64,000 nucleotides of DNA from Candidatus Abyssobacteria bacterium SURF_17. Lineage in GTDB: Bacteria > Abyssobacteria > SURF-5. The DNA is taken from the NCBI GenBank assembly GCA_003598055.1, contig QZKI01000143.1, positions 20,127 through 84,126 of the forward strand, given 5' to 3'. How positions within the stretch are numbered: position 1 is the stretch's first letter; the number at the start of each line of letters is the position of its first letter. Both the position numbers and the translations under genes were made by a program. The notes under the pieces were generated by a model. The model was not told where the DNA came from and made no database searches. It saw nothing but the letters and a program-made list of their open reading frames with translations. Below are positions 43,302 to 51,833 of this stretch, in pieces.

Positions 43302-45854
43302 ATGGGAAAGAAACTTGACACACATTATGAACGGATTTATTTCGTAAACCATTCTCATATCGACCATACATGGTGGAATTCGCCCGAGGTCTGCCGCGAG
43401 CGCAACGAAACTATCATTAATCGCATGCTCGAGCTGTGCAGCGCGAATCCGGAATTCAAGTTCTCATATGAGACAACCGCCTCGCTCATGGATTATCTGG
43501 AAAAACACCCTGAGCGGAAGATGGAGATCGCTCAACTTCTGAGAGAACGTCGGCTCGACATCGGCGGGCTCTTTGTATCCGCCAACGCTGATGCGTGTTC
43601 GGAGGAGGCCATCGCCCGCAACTTCTATTATGGTAAACGGTGGCTTGAGGAAACGTTCGGGTATTCGCCAGCGGTTGCAAAGGAATTGGATGCGCCGGGG
43701 CACCCTCTCCAGATGCCTCAACTCGTGAAGAGCGCGGGAATGGATACGCTCATGATTTCCCGAGGACCACAGGGAGGCTTTCGCTGGAAGGGCCCGGATG
43801 GCTCCGAGGTTCTGGTCTACTGTGTTCCCTATAACTGGTCATACTGGCGCAAGCTTGGCGTGAGCTTCGAGGAGGCGGAGCGAAATCTGCCCCGTGAGCT
43901 CGAGCGCGCAGCGGGCAGGCACGCAGGCCGCTGTCTGATTGTTCCCGACGGCGACGACATGACTCTCCCGAACGATGCGCTGCCCGAAATCATCAAGCGC
44001 TGGAACGAAGTGTATGACCGTCCTTCTCTGCTGCTTTCAACGTATGAGGATTTCATCGGTGCAATACGGCGCAGGAAATTTTCCGTTCGCTCGGGTGACA
44101 TGCCGAATGTATGGGTGGGGATTCATTGTCTCCAGGTTGTGGCGACGCGCGACATGAAGACGCTTCAAAATCTCCTGCCTTGCACCGAAATGCTCTATGC
44201 TCTTCTCTGTGTTCTGGAGAATGATTTCGGGAAATATCCGGCTAAGGATATCGACACATGCTGGCGACGCGTTCTCCTCGTGGGCGACCATAATTGGGGC
44301 GGAAAAGACGAAACCCGACACGGAGCCGAAGGAGACGCGCATAAAGAACGCCTGGCCAGGGGCTCGTTGCGCGATTGTCAGGGACTGATTGAGCGTGGGT
44401 TTGTCAATCTCTCGAAGATGCTTTTCACGGGCAAGAGCGTTGCGGGAATGCCGGTTATCGTTTTCAACCCGCTCTCATGGGAAAGGGACGAGGTCGTCTC
44501 TCTCGAAATCGAATGTGGAATCCCCGGACTTGAGGGCGTCGAAATTGTTGACCACGCCCAGAAGCCCGTGCCCTTTGCAATTGACGTGGTTGAAAAACAT
44601 CCTGACGACACGATCTACCGCGCGCGCGCGGATTTTCTGTGTCAGGCGTTGCCACCGGTCGGATACGTTGCCTATTACACGAAGCCGATGCTTGAGCATC
44701 GCGATTCGCCGCTCGCAACCGAGGAGAACAGCCGACTCATCGAGAACGAGTTCTATCGGGTCGAGTTTTCTGAAGACGGAGGTCACCTGAAAAGCCTCTA
44801 CGACAAGGAACTCGGCTTTGAGTTAGCGGGAACGTTCAAGGTTTCTCTAGGGCCGTTCGAATTCGATTTCGGAATGTTCGAGTTGTTTGGCATAGGACTC
44901 AAACTCACCGTGCCCGACCAGGGCTTCTTCGAGAACCCGGAAAATGAGGGGACGGGCGAATCAATTCAACCAACGGGAGAAATCTGGCGCGCTTGTGATT
45001 CTCCGGCAGCCGTCAAAGTAGAGCGGAGGAGCGGGTTCCGGCAGGCGCTTGTGGCAGAGGGGGAGTTTATCGGTTCCCGGCGGCGGCAGGAAGTTGTTCT
45101 CTATGAAGGACTGAAAAGGGTTGACCTGCGCGTCGAGCTCGATTGGCGCGGGAAACCTGATGTCGCAGTGTACTTGCAGATGCCTAACTCCCTCATGCAT
45201 GGCCGGAAATTCATCGATACCCCGTTTGCGGTCCACCGCGAGGGGAACGAGCTGGCCGATTTCTGGCTTGACGAGTCGCTTCCCGTGAAGTTCAAGGTGC
45301 GCGGCGTACAGGATTGGCTTTGTTTCGAAAACGAAAAGAGAGGTATGGCCATTGCGACCACGTGGCCGATAATAGACTTTACGATGGTACCCGCATTCCC
45401 GCTCATGTGGACAAACAACGCTAGCGGTTTCTTTTTTGGCGAGCGTTACCTGCAGTCGGGCAAACATTTCTTTTCGTTTCGCCTGACTTCTTACGACGGC
45501 ACGTGGTTGGAGAACAACATCCATTTGTGGGGAAAACAATTAGCGAAGCCGCCATTGACGTATCTCTCGGAGGGGATTCCATCCGAGAGCAGGCACTCAT
45601 TTGCGTCGGTAGACGCCGCCAATATCGTGATATCTGCATTCAAGAAGGCGCACGGTGAAGATGCAATCGTAGTCAGACTCTATGAAATCGGCGGGAAGAA
45701 AACGGAGACGCTTCTTCGCACTTCGTTCCCGATAAAACGTGCTCGTCTTACCAATATCATTGAGACGACATCTGCAAGGCTAAGCTCAGAGCCTCATTCG
45801 GTCAAATTATCGTTCCGGCCATTTGAAGTAAAGACGGTGAAGCTCTATCTTTGA
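43302..45854 (+). CDS. Glycoside hydrolase family 38 alpha-mannosidase
   Basis: From the ATG at 43302 the protein has 850 residues; the frame also opens to 43257, inside dtd. The catalytic barrel starts with IYFVNHSHIDHTWW, whose His and Asp bind zinc, and continues with NADACSEEAIARNFYYGKRW and AKELDAPGHPLQMPQLVKSA, in which the Asp is the probable nucleophile. The C-terminal beta domains (KTETLLRTSFPI and HSVKLSFRPFEVKTVKLYL) end with the typical GH38 FEVKTVKL. There is no signal peptide, so it acts inside the cell, probably on mannosides. GAAAG precedes the start. Confidence 0.9.
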   Translation: MGKKLDTHYERIYFVNHSHIDHTWWNSPEVCRERNETIINRMLELCSANPEFKFSYETTASLMDYLEKHPERKMEIAQLLRERRLDIGGLFVSANADACSEEAIARNFYYGKRWLEETFGYSPAVAKELDAPGHPLQMPQLVKSAGMDTLMISRGPQGGFRWKGPDGSEVLVYCVPYNWSYWRKLGVSFEEAERNLPRELERAAGRHAGRCLIVPDGDDMTLPNDALPEIIKRWNEVYDRPSLLLSTYEDFIGAIRRRKFSVRSGDMPNVWVGIHCLQVVATRDMKTLQNLLPCTEMLYALLCVLENDFGKYPAKDIDTCWRRVLLVGDHNWGGKDETRHGAEGDAHKERLARGSLRDCQGLIERGFVNLSKMLFTGKSVAGMPVIVFNPLSWERDEVVSLEIECGIPGLEGVEIVDHAQKPVPFAIDVVEKHPDDTIYRARADFLCQALPPVGYVAYYTKPMLEHRDSPLATEENSRLIENEFYRVEFSEDGGHLKSLYDKELGFELAGTFKVSLGPFEFDFGMFELFGIGLKLTVPDQGFFENPENEGTGESIQPTGEIWRACDSPAAVKVERRSGFRQALVAEGEFIGSRRRQEVVLYEGLKRVDLRVELDWRGKPDVAVYLQMPNSLMHGRKFIDTPFAVHREGNELADFWLDESLPVKFKVRGVQDWLCFENEKRGMAIATTWPIIDFTMVPAFPLMWTNNASGFFFGERYLQSGKHFFSFRLTSYDGTWLENNIHLWGKQLAKPPLTYLSEGIPSESRHSFASVDAANIVISAFKKAHGEDAIVVRLYEIGGKKTETLLRTSFPIKRARLTNIIETTSARLSSEPHSVKLSFRPFEVKTVKLYL

Positions 45855-45871
45855 CACCTTGGATGCCTTTC

Positions 45872-46354
45872 TCAAAGGCTTACAAGCTCAGCTCGCATGG
45901 CGGGCAGGTCAAGCATGGCTATTGTACTCCGGCCCTCGAGCCAGCCGCCGCATTCTCCGGGATTAATCACCATCGGTTTTGATTCGCGGATATCCACCTT
46001 ATGGGTATGGCCGTATACGACAACATCGTACGCGCCTCTCGCGGCCAGCGTCTCGGCCAGGGCAGGGTAGTGCGTGATCGCAATCATCTTTCCTTCTAAC
46101 TCTATCTGGTGAACCCCGTCGTGCAGTTGTCCGAAGCCCTCAAATTGCTTGGATAGCATCAGCTTATCTCCGTCATTGTTTCCGAAGACGCCAACGAGTT
46201 TACAATTCAGCCGTCGCAGCTCCCGCGCCGTGAAAGGTGCGATGTAGTCTCCGGCATGGAGCACAAGGCCGACTCTGCGCTCGTTGAAAACATCTACCGC
46301 CTTCTTGAGCATGTTCATGTTGTCGTGCGAGTCTGAAATTATGCCTATGAGCAT
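45872..46354 (-). CDS. YfcE/MJ0936-family metallophosphoesterase
   Basis: This 160-residue enzyme has the calcineurin-like di-metal motifs: IGIISDSHDNMN, LVLHAGDYIAPF, GVFGNNDGDK, IAITHYPALAE and VYGHTHKVDI. Such proteins hydrolyse phosphodiesters in vitro; physiological substrates are unknown. It has GGAGG upstream of the ATG, and its stop is 17 bases from the convergent GH38 gene. The YkgJ-like gene lies 10 bases upstream on the same strand, so both are likely one transcript. Confidence 0.92.
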   Translation of the reverse strand: MLIGIISDSHDNMNMLKKAVDVFNERRVGLVLHAGDYIAPFTARELRRLNCKLVGVFGNNDGDKLMLSKQFEGFGQLHDGVHQIELEGKMIAITHYPALAETLAARGAYDVVVYGHTHKVDIRESKPMVINPGECGGWLEGRSTIAMLDLPAMRAELVSL

Positions 46355-46364
46355 CGGGACCTCC

Positions 46365-47168
46365 TTAGCGAATGCTGCTTCTTACCTCGGAAAGCCAGGA
46401 GTAAAAGAGTCTGTCAAGAACTCGCATTGACGGCGCTCTCGTCATGTTCGACGAAGCGCTTCCCGCCATTACTGCGCCGCTTCGTTGTACTCCAGCTTCG
46501 AGAGAATCGAAATCGAAGAGTATTCTTTCGAGCATTCTCCAACGTGTCGCCGAAATTCTGTTGAAGTGCTCAGATTCGGCCATGAGGTCGAGTAGCCATT
46601 TTAAATAGGAGGAGTTGGCTCGCAAGAATGGCCGCAGATGCGAGGTGCATATCCATTGTTCAACGGTCTGCGTGCAACCCTGATCTGGTTTGCACAAGGG
46701 TTTTTGGAAGAACCACAATCGCCTGCCTGCCACTGTTGTGCATCCGAGCGGGTGCAAGCGGCACATGGTGGGCCTGTTTTCATAAATCGTGCACAATCGC
46801 TTGGCGTGTCGCCGTGGCGAAAGGAATTCGCAGATGCTCTTGCCGGCATCTTCCGAGCGGAAACCCAGGAGCGCAACGGGGAGCGTGTCCGACTGCGAAA
46901 GTCCGAGGGAATCGAACAAGTCGGCAATGGGGGCAAATCCGAATATCCGTTTGAAAGACTCATGCACAATCTGGACTGTGCCGCGGTCAATGAGGTCGTG
47001 CGTTGTCCGGCCGGTAGCCTTTCTGAGGTGGATGATATCATACGGGCTGAGTACGATTCTATATTGACCGCAGCATTGTCCACATGCCTTGCAGTGGAAC
47101 CGGAAGGTATCTCTTAAGCCCGAGAGGAAGGTTATATTAGCATCCTCTGACGGCATGTTGGGTGACAT
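46365..47168 (-). CDS. YkgJ-family Fe/Zn-chelating cysteine cluster protein
   Basis: From the ATG at 47168 (GGAG about ten bases upstream; a longer frame starts at 47270) the protein has 267 residues. The CxxCxxCC cluster (FHCKACGQCCGQYRIVLS at about residue 25) and the second set of Cys in RLCTIYENRPTMCRLHPLGC, followed by PLCKPDQGC, define the YkgJ/UPF0153-type cluster thought to bind iron or zinc. The C-terminal 100 residues (LRANSSYLKWLLDLMAESEH) are helical and unassigned. It has no known reaction and is upstream of the phosphoesterase. Confidence 0.83.
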   Translation of the reverse strand: MSPNMPSEDANITFLSGLRDTFRFHCKACGQCCGQYRIVLSPYDIIHLRKATGRTTHDLIDRGTVQIVHESFKRIFGFAPIADLFDSLGLSQSDTLPVALLGFRSEDAGKSICEFLSPRRHAKRLCTIYENRPTMCRLHPLGCTTVAGRRLWFFQKPLCKPDQGCTQTVEQWICTSHLRPFLRANSSYLKWLLDLMAESEHFNRISATRWRMLERILFDFDSLEAGVQRSGAVMAGSASSNMTRAPSMRVLDRLFYSWLSEVRSSIR

Positions 47169-47390
47169 TTCTGACCTGCTCCATTTCAACGTGCTTTCAT
47201 CGCTGATTATACACGATTGGCCAATCATCGCAAAGAATTGGATGCAATGCAGTGACGCCTCAATTTGCATGCTTCATGTTCCTGGCATTTTTCAATCCAA
47301 AAGCCAGAATAGAAACATAACGGTCATCGAATGGGTTCTGTTTTTCGTTGTGTGGCAGTTTTTTCTTGATTGCGGCCTTTCCGTATTCAG

Positions 47391-47420
47391 TTGACACTTT
47401 TCTTGCGCCCGTGCTAGAAT
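47391..47420 (+). promoter_or_regulatory. Promoter for cinA
   Basis: TTGACA (47391-47396) and TAGAAT (47415-47420) are separated by 18 bases; the cinA ATG is 30 bases beyond the -10 box. Confidence 0.65.
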
Positions 47421-47449
47421 TCGCGCGAGTTTCGGGAGGTTCTGACGAT

Positions 47450-48730
47450 ATGAATGCTGAGATTATCATGATCGGGTCTGAGCTCTTACTCGGACAGATC
47501 ATCGACACAAATTCCGCCTATCTCGCCCAGGAACTCGCCAGGATTGGGATAAATCTGTTCTATAAGACCACGGTCGGTGACAACCGTCAGAGGATGGCCG
47601 AGGCGGTCCGTGTTGCGCTCGGGCGGGCAGACATCGTGATAACATCCGGAGGATTGGGCCCGACCGAAGACGACCTGACGCGGGAGGTGGTCGCCGACGT
47701 GTTCGGCGCACCCTTGGAGTTCCATCAAGGGCTGTACGACCAGATTGAGGAACTCTTCAAGCGGCACGGCTTCACGATGAGCCCGAACAACCGCAAGCAG
47801 GCGTTCATTCCGCGCGGTGCAACCCCGATAGAAAATCCGGTCGGCACTGCCCCGGGTTTCGTTGCGTGCAAAGACGACAAACGGGTCATCGTGCTTCCCG
47901 GGGTTCCGCGTGAACTGAAATACCTCATGCAGACCTTTGTGACGCCCTATCTCCGTGACACATTCTCGCTGGGCGAGATGACCATCTGTTCACGCGTGCT
48001 CAAAATTTGCGGCATGGGAGAGAGCAGGGTCGACGCGAGGGTGGGCGACCTCCTGAGGGATTCAGGAAACCCCACGTTGGGCATTCTGGCTGAACCGGCA
48101 CAGATTTTGCTCAGAATTACTGCAAAAGCCGATAATCCGTCGGAGGCACAGGCGAAAATCGCCGAGATGGAGCAAGAGATTCGGAGCAGATTCGGCCAGC
48201 TCATTTTCGGGGTCGATGAGGAGACACTGGAAGGGAATGTAAACGCGCTGCTTTTGCGTGATGGAAAATCGCTCTCGTTGTTGGAGACCCATACAGGCGG
48301 GGCAATCGCGCAACGGTTTGTGTCAATCGGAAGCGCCGCGCTCAGGGAGGCGTTGGTGGCGAATAGTGACGCGGCTCTCTCCCGCATAATGGGAAGAGAG
48401 AAGTCGCTTTGGAACGCCCAAAAACGTAATCACGAGGCAATTTCCGTCGCGCTCGGGAGGGCGCTGCGCGAACAAACAGGCTCGGACATCGGCCTTGCGG
48501 TGGTGGGGATTGCGCCGAATTCGGAGGTATTATCTCCTGAAGAGATGGCTACCGGAAAGACCTGCATCGTCATTGATTCCACCGGAGGGCAAGCTTACTG
48601 GGAGATTCGCTTTTCCGGGACCGACCCAATGAATCAGACCCGTGCAACGGCGCTTGCAATCGAGATGCTCAGGAGATATCTTGCCGGGTTTGTCGACCCT
48701 GAACTCCCGACCCGAGCACCGAGAGCGTGA
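47450..48730 (+). CDS. cinA: CinA-like nucleotide hydrolase with degenerate amidase domain
   Basis: From the ATG at 47450 (GGGAGG nearby) the protein has 426 residues. The N-terminal MoCF-like domain is canonical: AEIIMIGSELLLGQIIDTNS, TVGDNRQRMAEAVRVAL, TSGGLGPTEDDLTREVVADV and the GTAPGF loop. In CinA this part is an ADP-ribose/NAD-related pyrophosphatase. The C-terminal domain corresponds to the nicotinamide-nucleotide amidase (PncC), but its catalytic motif, normally AESCTGG, reads LLETHTGGAIAQ, lacking the Ser, and the Tyr/Lys segment is also altered (LVANSDAALSR). The ending GKTCIVIDST, YWEIRFSGTD remains recognisable. The amidase is probably inactive. Confidence 0.9.
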   Translation: MNAEIIMIGSELLLGQIIDTNSAYLAQELARIGINLFYKTTVGDNRQRMAEAVRVALGRADIVITSGGLGPTEDDLTREVVADVFGAPLEFHQGLYDQIEELFKRHGFTMSPNNRKQAFIPRGATPIENPVGTAPGFVACKDDKRVIVLPGVPRELKYLMQTFVTPYLRDTFSLGEMTICSRVLKICGMGESRVDARVGDLLRDSGNPTLGILAEPAQILLRITAKADNPSEAQAKIAEMEQEIRSRFGQLIFGVDEETLEGNVNALLLRDGKSLSLLETHTGGAIAQRFVSIGSAALREALVANSDAALSRIMGREKSLWNAQKRNHEAISVALGRALREQTGSDIGLAVVGIAPNSEVLSPEEMATGKTCIVIDSTGGQAYWEIRFSGTDPMNQTRATALAIEMLRRYLAGFVDPELPTRAPRA

Positions 48731-48737
48731 TAGGCTC

Positions 48738-50489
48738 ATGCATTGCGACAAGTGCCACGCTGAGAACCGCGATGACGCGAATTTCTGCTACCGTTGCGGG
48801 CAGAGCGTTGTGCATCTTCGCGCGGCTGACAAAGAAGAAGCCGAAATCGATACGGCTTCCCTTTCGCCCATAGCTGCCGCGGAGGAATCCGCAACATCGA
48901 AACAGGCGACGCGCCGGGTCATGAGCGGGCGCTATGAGTTGCGTGAAATGCTTGGGCACGGCGGCATGGGAGTGGTATATCGTGCCTGTGACCATCAGCT
49001 CGGGATGGATGTAGCGATCAAATTCCTGCCGGTGCAATTCGCCGCCAATTTCATGGCGGTCGAGTGCTTCAAACGAGAAGCTCGCGCGGCGATGCGACTT
49101 TCACACCCCAACATCGTACGGTTCTATAATTTCGAGGAGATGGCTGAAGGGAAATACCTCCTGATGGAATTCATCGGGGGCGAATCGCTCGCATTAATTG
49201 CTTCTCGCAAGCCGGAGAGACGCTTTGCCGAATCAGAAGTCATACGATATGCGGGTGAAGTATGTGACGCTTTGAAGTATGCCCACGCTGAGAATGTCGT
49301 CCACCGCGACATTAAACCCAGCAACATTCTCGTTACACCCGACGGTCGGGTAAAACTTGCGGATTTCGGGATTGCTCTCATCAAGGAAACTGCCACCGAT
49401 GAAGCGGAGAATGAGATAGCAGGTACTCCTACGTATATGAGTCCTGAGCAGATTCTGGGCAAACCGGTTGATGGCAAGAGCGATATCTACTCCTTGGGTG
49501 TCACGATGTATGAGATGCTTGCAGGGCAACCGCCATTCCGGGGCAAGGATGCGCGTGACCGGCACATTCATGAGATGCCAGGTCCCATTCAAGGGGTCAC
49601 CGACTGGATGAATGCCATTGTTCTCAAGTGTCTCAGGAAAGAGCCAGAGGCCCGGTGGCAGGATGCCGCCGAACTCAAGGATGTGCTTACAGGGAAGAAG
49701 GATATCGGAATCCCCATCCGGAGCAAATATGAGCCGGAATGGGCGAGGGCCGAGGCCGAGAGAAGGATGCGCGCACCTACCAGTGCCGTGCCACAGGCGC
49801 CGAACGGTGAAGTGAAGCCTCCGGAGCAGGCGCGCTTTGGCCTGGAAAGGACGCCTCGACCATTTACACAGTCAGATGTGCGCGAGCGCGTTGAAAAGAT
49901 CAAGCGCTTTGCAGGATTCGCCGAACATGCCAGCGAACGCGAGCAGGCGCGCATGGCGTTTGGGACGCTTGCGGGTATTGTTGGGGGCATCGCTATCGTT
50001 TTGGGCGACAGATATGGACCGTGGCGGTTGTCTCATGCTATGCTCTTGCATCTGAGTTGGATCATATATGCTGCATTGATTGGTCTGGCTATAGGCGCTG
50101 CCCAGAGGAAGCCGGCGAAGCTCCTTCTGTCATTCATTTTTGGGATTATGGGGGGGCTGGTGGCATGGCTGCTTCCGGGCTGGATTCGTGCTGCCACGGG
50201 TGAGGCAAGGCTTGGGTCGGCACAGGTCGGATTCTTCTGCAGCGCAGTAATAGGGTCGTTTCTGGGAATGTCGGACGGTGTGTATGAGAGATCTCTGACC
50301 TACTTTGTTCGCTGCCTTCTGTGGGGCGGACTGGGTGGGGTAATCGGCATTGCGGTTTTCTGGGGCATTAAGTACGCATTCTCGGCTTTCTGGCTGCCGC
50401 CGCTGAATTGGGTCGTGGCCGGCGGTGCGCTCGGGTTCTTCATAAATATGAGCCTAGGGCTCGCCAAGAAACCGTGGATGAAACGGTGA
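48738..50489 (+). CDS. Ser/Thr protein kinase with zinc ribbon and membrane tail
   Basis: From the ATG at 48738, 8 bases after cinA, the protein has 583 residues. A zinc ribbon is at the start (CDKCHAENRDDANFCYRCGQ). The kinase domain (about 65-325) is complete: MLGHGGMGVVYRA glycine loop, VAIKFLP with the ATP lysine, VVHRDIKPSNILV catalytic loop, LADFGIALIK and GTPTYMSPEQI. After an unstructured linker, about five hydrophobic Gly-rich helices fill residues 415-580 (FGTLAGIVGGIAIVLGD, YAALIGLAIGAAQRK, WVVAGGALGFFINMSLG). The kinase is cytoplasmic with a membrane tail. Its targets may include FHA proteins such as the histidine kinase at 14494. Confidence 0.92.
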   Translation: MHCDKCHAENRDDANFCYRCGQSVVHLRAADKEEAEIDTASLSPIAAAEESATSKQATRRVMSGRYELREMLGHGGMGVVYRACDHQLGMDVAIKFLPVQFAANFMAVECFKREARAAMRLSHPNIVRFYNFEEMAEGKYLLMEFIGGESLALIASRKPERRFAESEVIRYAGEVCDALKYAHAENVVHRDIKPSNILVTPDGRVKLADFGIALIKETATDEAENEIAGTPTYMSPEQILGKPVDGKSDIYSLGVTMYEMLAGQPPFRGKDARDRHIHEMPGPIQGVTDWMNAIVLKCLRKEPEARWQDAAELKDVLTGKKDIGIPIRSKYEPEWARAEAERRMRAPTSAVPQAPNGEVKPPEQARFGLERTPRPFTQSDVRERVEKIKRFAGFAEHASEREQARMAFGTLAGIVGGIAIVLGDRYGPWRLSHAMLLHLSWIIYAALIGLAIGAAQRKPAKLLLSFIFGIMGGLVAWLLPGWIRAATGEARLGSAQVGFFCSAVIGSFLGMSDGVYERSLTYFVRCLLWGGLGGVIGIAVFWGIKYAFSAFWLPPLNWVVAGGALGFFINMSLGLAKKPWMKR

Positions 50490-50495
50490 GGAACT

Positions 50496-51374
50496 ATGCA
50501 AGCGAACAAAAGAAAGACGACTGCGCTGAAGGCTCTTGCTATGGGCAATGAGGTCGTGATTGTGCCCGGAATCTTTGATGCGCTCAGTGCGAAGATAGCG
50601 GCACAGGCGGGGTTCGAGGCTGCGCTGGTGACCGGTTACGCCGTATCAGCCACATTATTGGGAGAACCTGATTTCGGTTTGCTCACCATGGCCGAGATGC
50701 TCGATGTGACACGCCGAATTGTTTCTGCGGTGGATATTCCCGTCGTCGTCGATTGTGATACCGGCTATGGAAATCCGATCAATGTCACGCGGACAATTAA
50801 AGAATTCGAGCGCGCCGGCGCCGCCGGCGTTATCCTCGAGGACCAGGTTTGGCCGAAGCGATGTGGTCATATGATGGGGAAACAGGTCATCAGCATGGAG
50901 GAGAATATTCAGAAACTGCGCGCCGCGCTCGACTCGCGGAACGATCCCGATTTTGTTATAGTTGCCCGAACCGATGCGCGGGGTCCGCTCGGTCTCGAAG
51001 AAGCTATCCGGCGCGGCTGCGCTTACAAGGAAGAAGGCGCCGACGCCATTTTCGTCGAAGCTCCCCGAACCATCGAGGAGCTTCGTCAGATTGGTGAAAA
51101 TGTCCCCGGCCCTCTGGTCGCAAACATGATCGAGCGTGGCCTGACTCCAACGCTTCCGGCGCGGGAGTTGGCTGCGCTTGGATTCCGATTGGTGGGTTAC
51201 GTTCTCACCGGCCTGTATTGCGCTGCGTATGCCTTGCGAGAGGCATACACGGAGCTGAGGGAAAGGGGCACGAGTGTCGCGCTCGAGGACCGGATGGTCT
51301 GGTTCGGCGATTTCCATACTATTATCGGACTGCCGGAAAAGATGGACCTCGAGTCGAAATACCGCTGCGATTGA
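50496..51374 (+). CDS. PEP mutase / isocitrate lyase-family carboxylate lyase
   Basis: The 292-residue barrel protein shows the family motifs: VTGYAVSATLLGEPDFGLLT, PVVVDCDTGYGNPINVTRTI with metal-binding Asp residues, AAGVILEDQVWPKRCGHMMG containing the KRCGH active-site loop, and VIVARTDARGPLGLEEAIRR. Members include methylisocitrate lyase, oxaloacetate decarboxylase and carboxyphosphonoenolpyruvate mutase-like enzymes; the short length and KRCGH favour the 2-methylisocitrate or oxaloacetate-type group. It follows the kinase gene after six bases. The selenoprotein gene begins 31 bases after its stop, on the same strand. Confidence 0.9.
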   Translation: MQANKRKTTALKALAMGNEVVIVPGIFDALSAKIAAQAGFEAALVTGYAVSATLLGEPDFGLLTMAEMLDVTRRIVSAVDIPVVVDCDTGYGNPINVTRTIKEFERAGAAGVILEDQVWPKRCGHMMGKQVISMEENIQKLRAALDSRNDPDFVIVARTDARGPLGLEEAIRRGCAYKEEGADAIFVEAPRTIEELRQIGENVPGPLVANMIERGLTPTLPARELAALGFRLVGYVLTGLYCAAYALREAYTELRERGTSVALEDRMVWFGDFHTIIGLPEKMDLESKYRCD

Positions 51375-51405
51375 CCACGAGAACTCTGAAACGGAGGGGA
51401 AGAAT

Positions 51406-51690
51406 ATGGCGGAATCTTCAAGACTTAAAAAGCGTGCAGCATTCTTGCGGTTTGAGTATCTGGAAGACTCGCTTGACGACAAGACTCGCGAACTCGTGCT
51501 CCTTGCGGCTGCCGCGGTCGCAGGGTGCAGCCATTGAACAAAAACCCACTTTGCAGGTGCAAAGGAGGCGGGTGCAACTGATGATGAGCTCCGGGAAACA
51601 ATGGCGTGTGCTATGATGTCGGCGGCGGGAAAGGTACGTACTTTCTTGACTGAGACCATCGAGGGCCTGGAACTCAAGAGGAAGGAATAA
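51406..51690 (+). CDS. AhpD-like carboxymuconolactone decarboxylase selenoprotein (in-frame UGA)
   Basis: The frame from ATG 51406 (GGAGG eight bases upstream) reads through a TGA at 51535-51537 to a TAA at 51688, giving 94 residues. The TGA replaces the second Cys of the AhpD redox motif: Cys41-Ser-His-Sec44-Thr-Lys-Thr-His48, matching CxxCxxxH. Sequence on both sides is typical of the family (DDKTRELVLLAAAAVAG before, GAKEAGATDDELRETMACAM after), so this is not random readthrough. A hairpin with a GG-containing loop starts seven bases after the TGA. The protein is a small thioredoxin-like peroxidase reductant or peroxidase; the selenocysteine would raise its reactivity. A nonsense mutation is the alternative, weakened by the SECIS-like structure. 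Confidence 0.8.
51544..51573 (+). promoter_or_regulatory. Bacterial SECIS-like hairpin
   Basis: Directly after the UGA, CTTTGC (51549-51554) and GCAAAG (51559-51564) form a perfect 6-bp stem around an AGGT loop, and an outer ACCC/GGGT (51544-51547, 51570-51573) can extend it. The loop begins 17 bases after the UGA, within the distance known for bacterial SECIS elements read by SelB, and contains the expected GG. Confidence 0.7.
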
Positions 51691-51708
51691 TGGGCTGTCC
51701 GACGATTG

Positions 51709-51781
51709 TGTAGGGTCGAATAAATTCGACCGAGTGATGCGCAAGAGGGCCGAAGAGGGATCAATTCGCACCTGCAGGGTT
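51709..51781. repeat. Dispersed palindromic repeat, copy 4
   Basis: TGTAGGGTCGAATAAATTCG opens the element; GGTCGAAT-aa-ATTCGACC (51714-51731) is a perfect palindrome. The far end carries CAATTCGCACCTGCA, the reverse of the arm in copy 1. Sits between the selenoprotein gene and the peptidase. Confidence 0.65.
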
Positions 51782-51833
51782 GTAATCCAGCATTTCAATT
51801 GTCGGATAGATTCATAGTATCCCCAAGCTGATA

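Noticed and set aside
51538..51690. Frameshift or nonsense pseudogene explanation for the AhpD-like gene
   Set aside because: The reading frame is the same on both sides of the TGA and a SECIS-like hairpin follows, so selenocysteine explains it better, though only an experiment can settle it.
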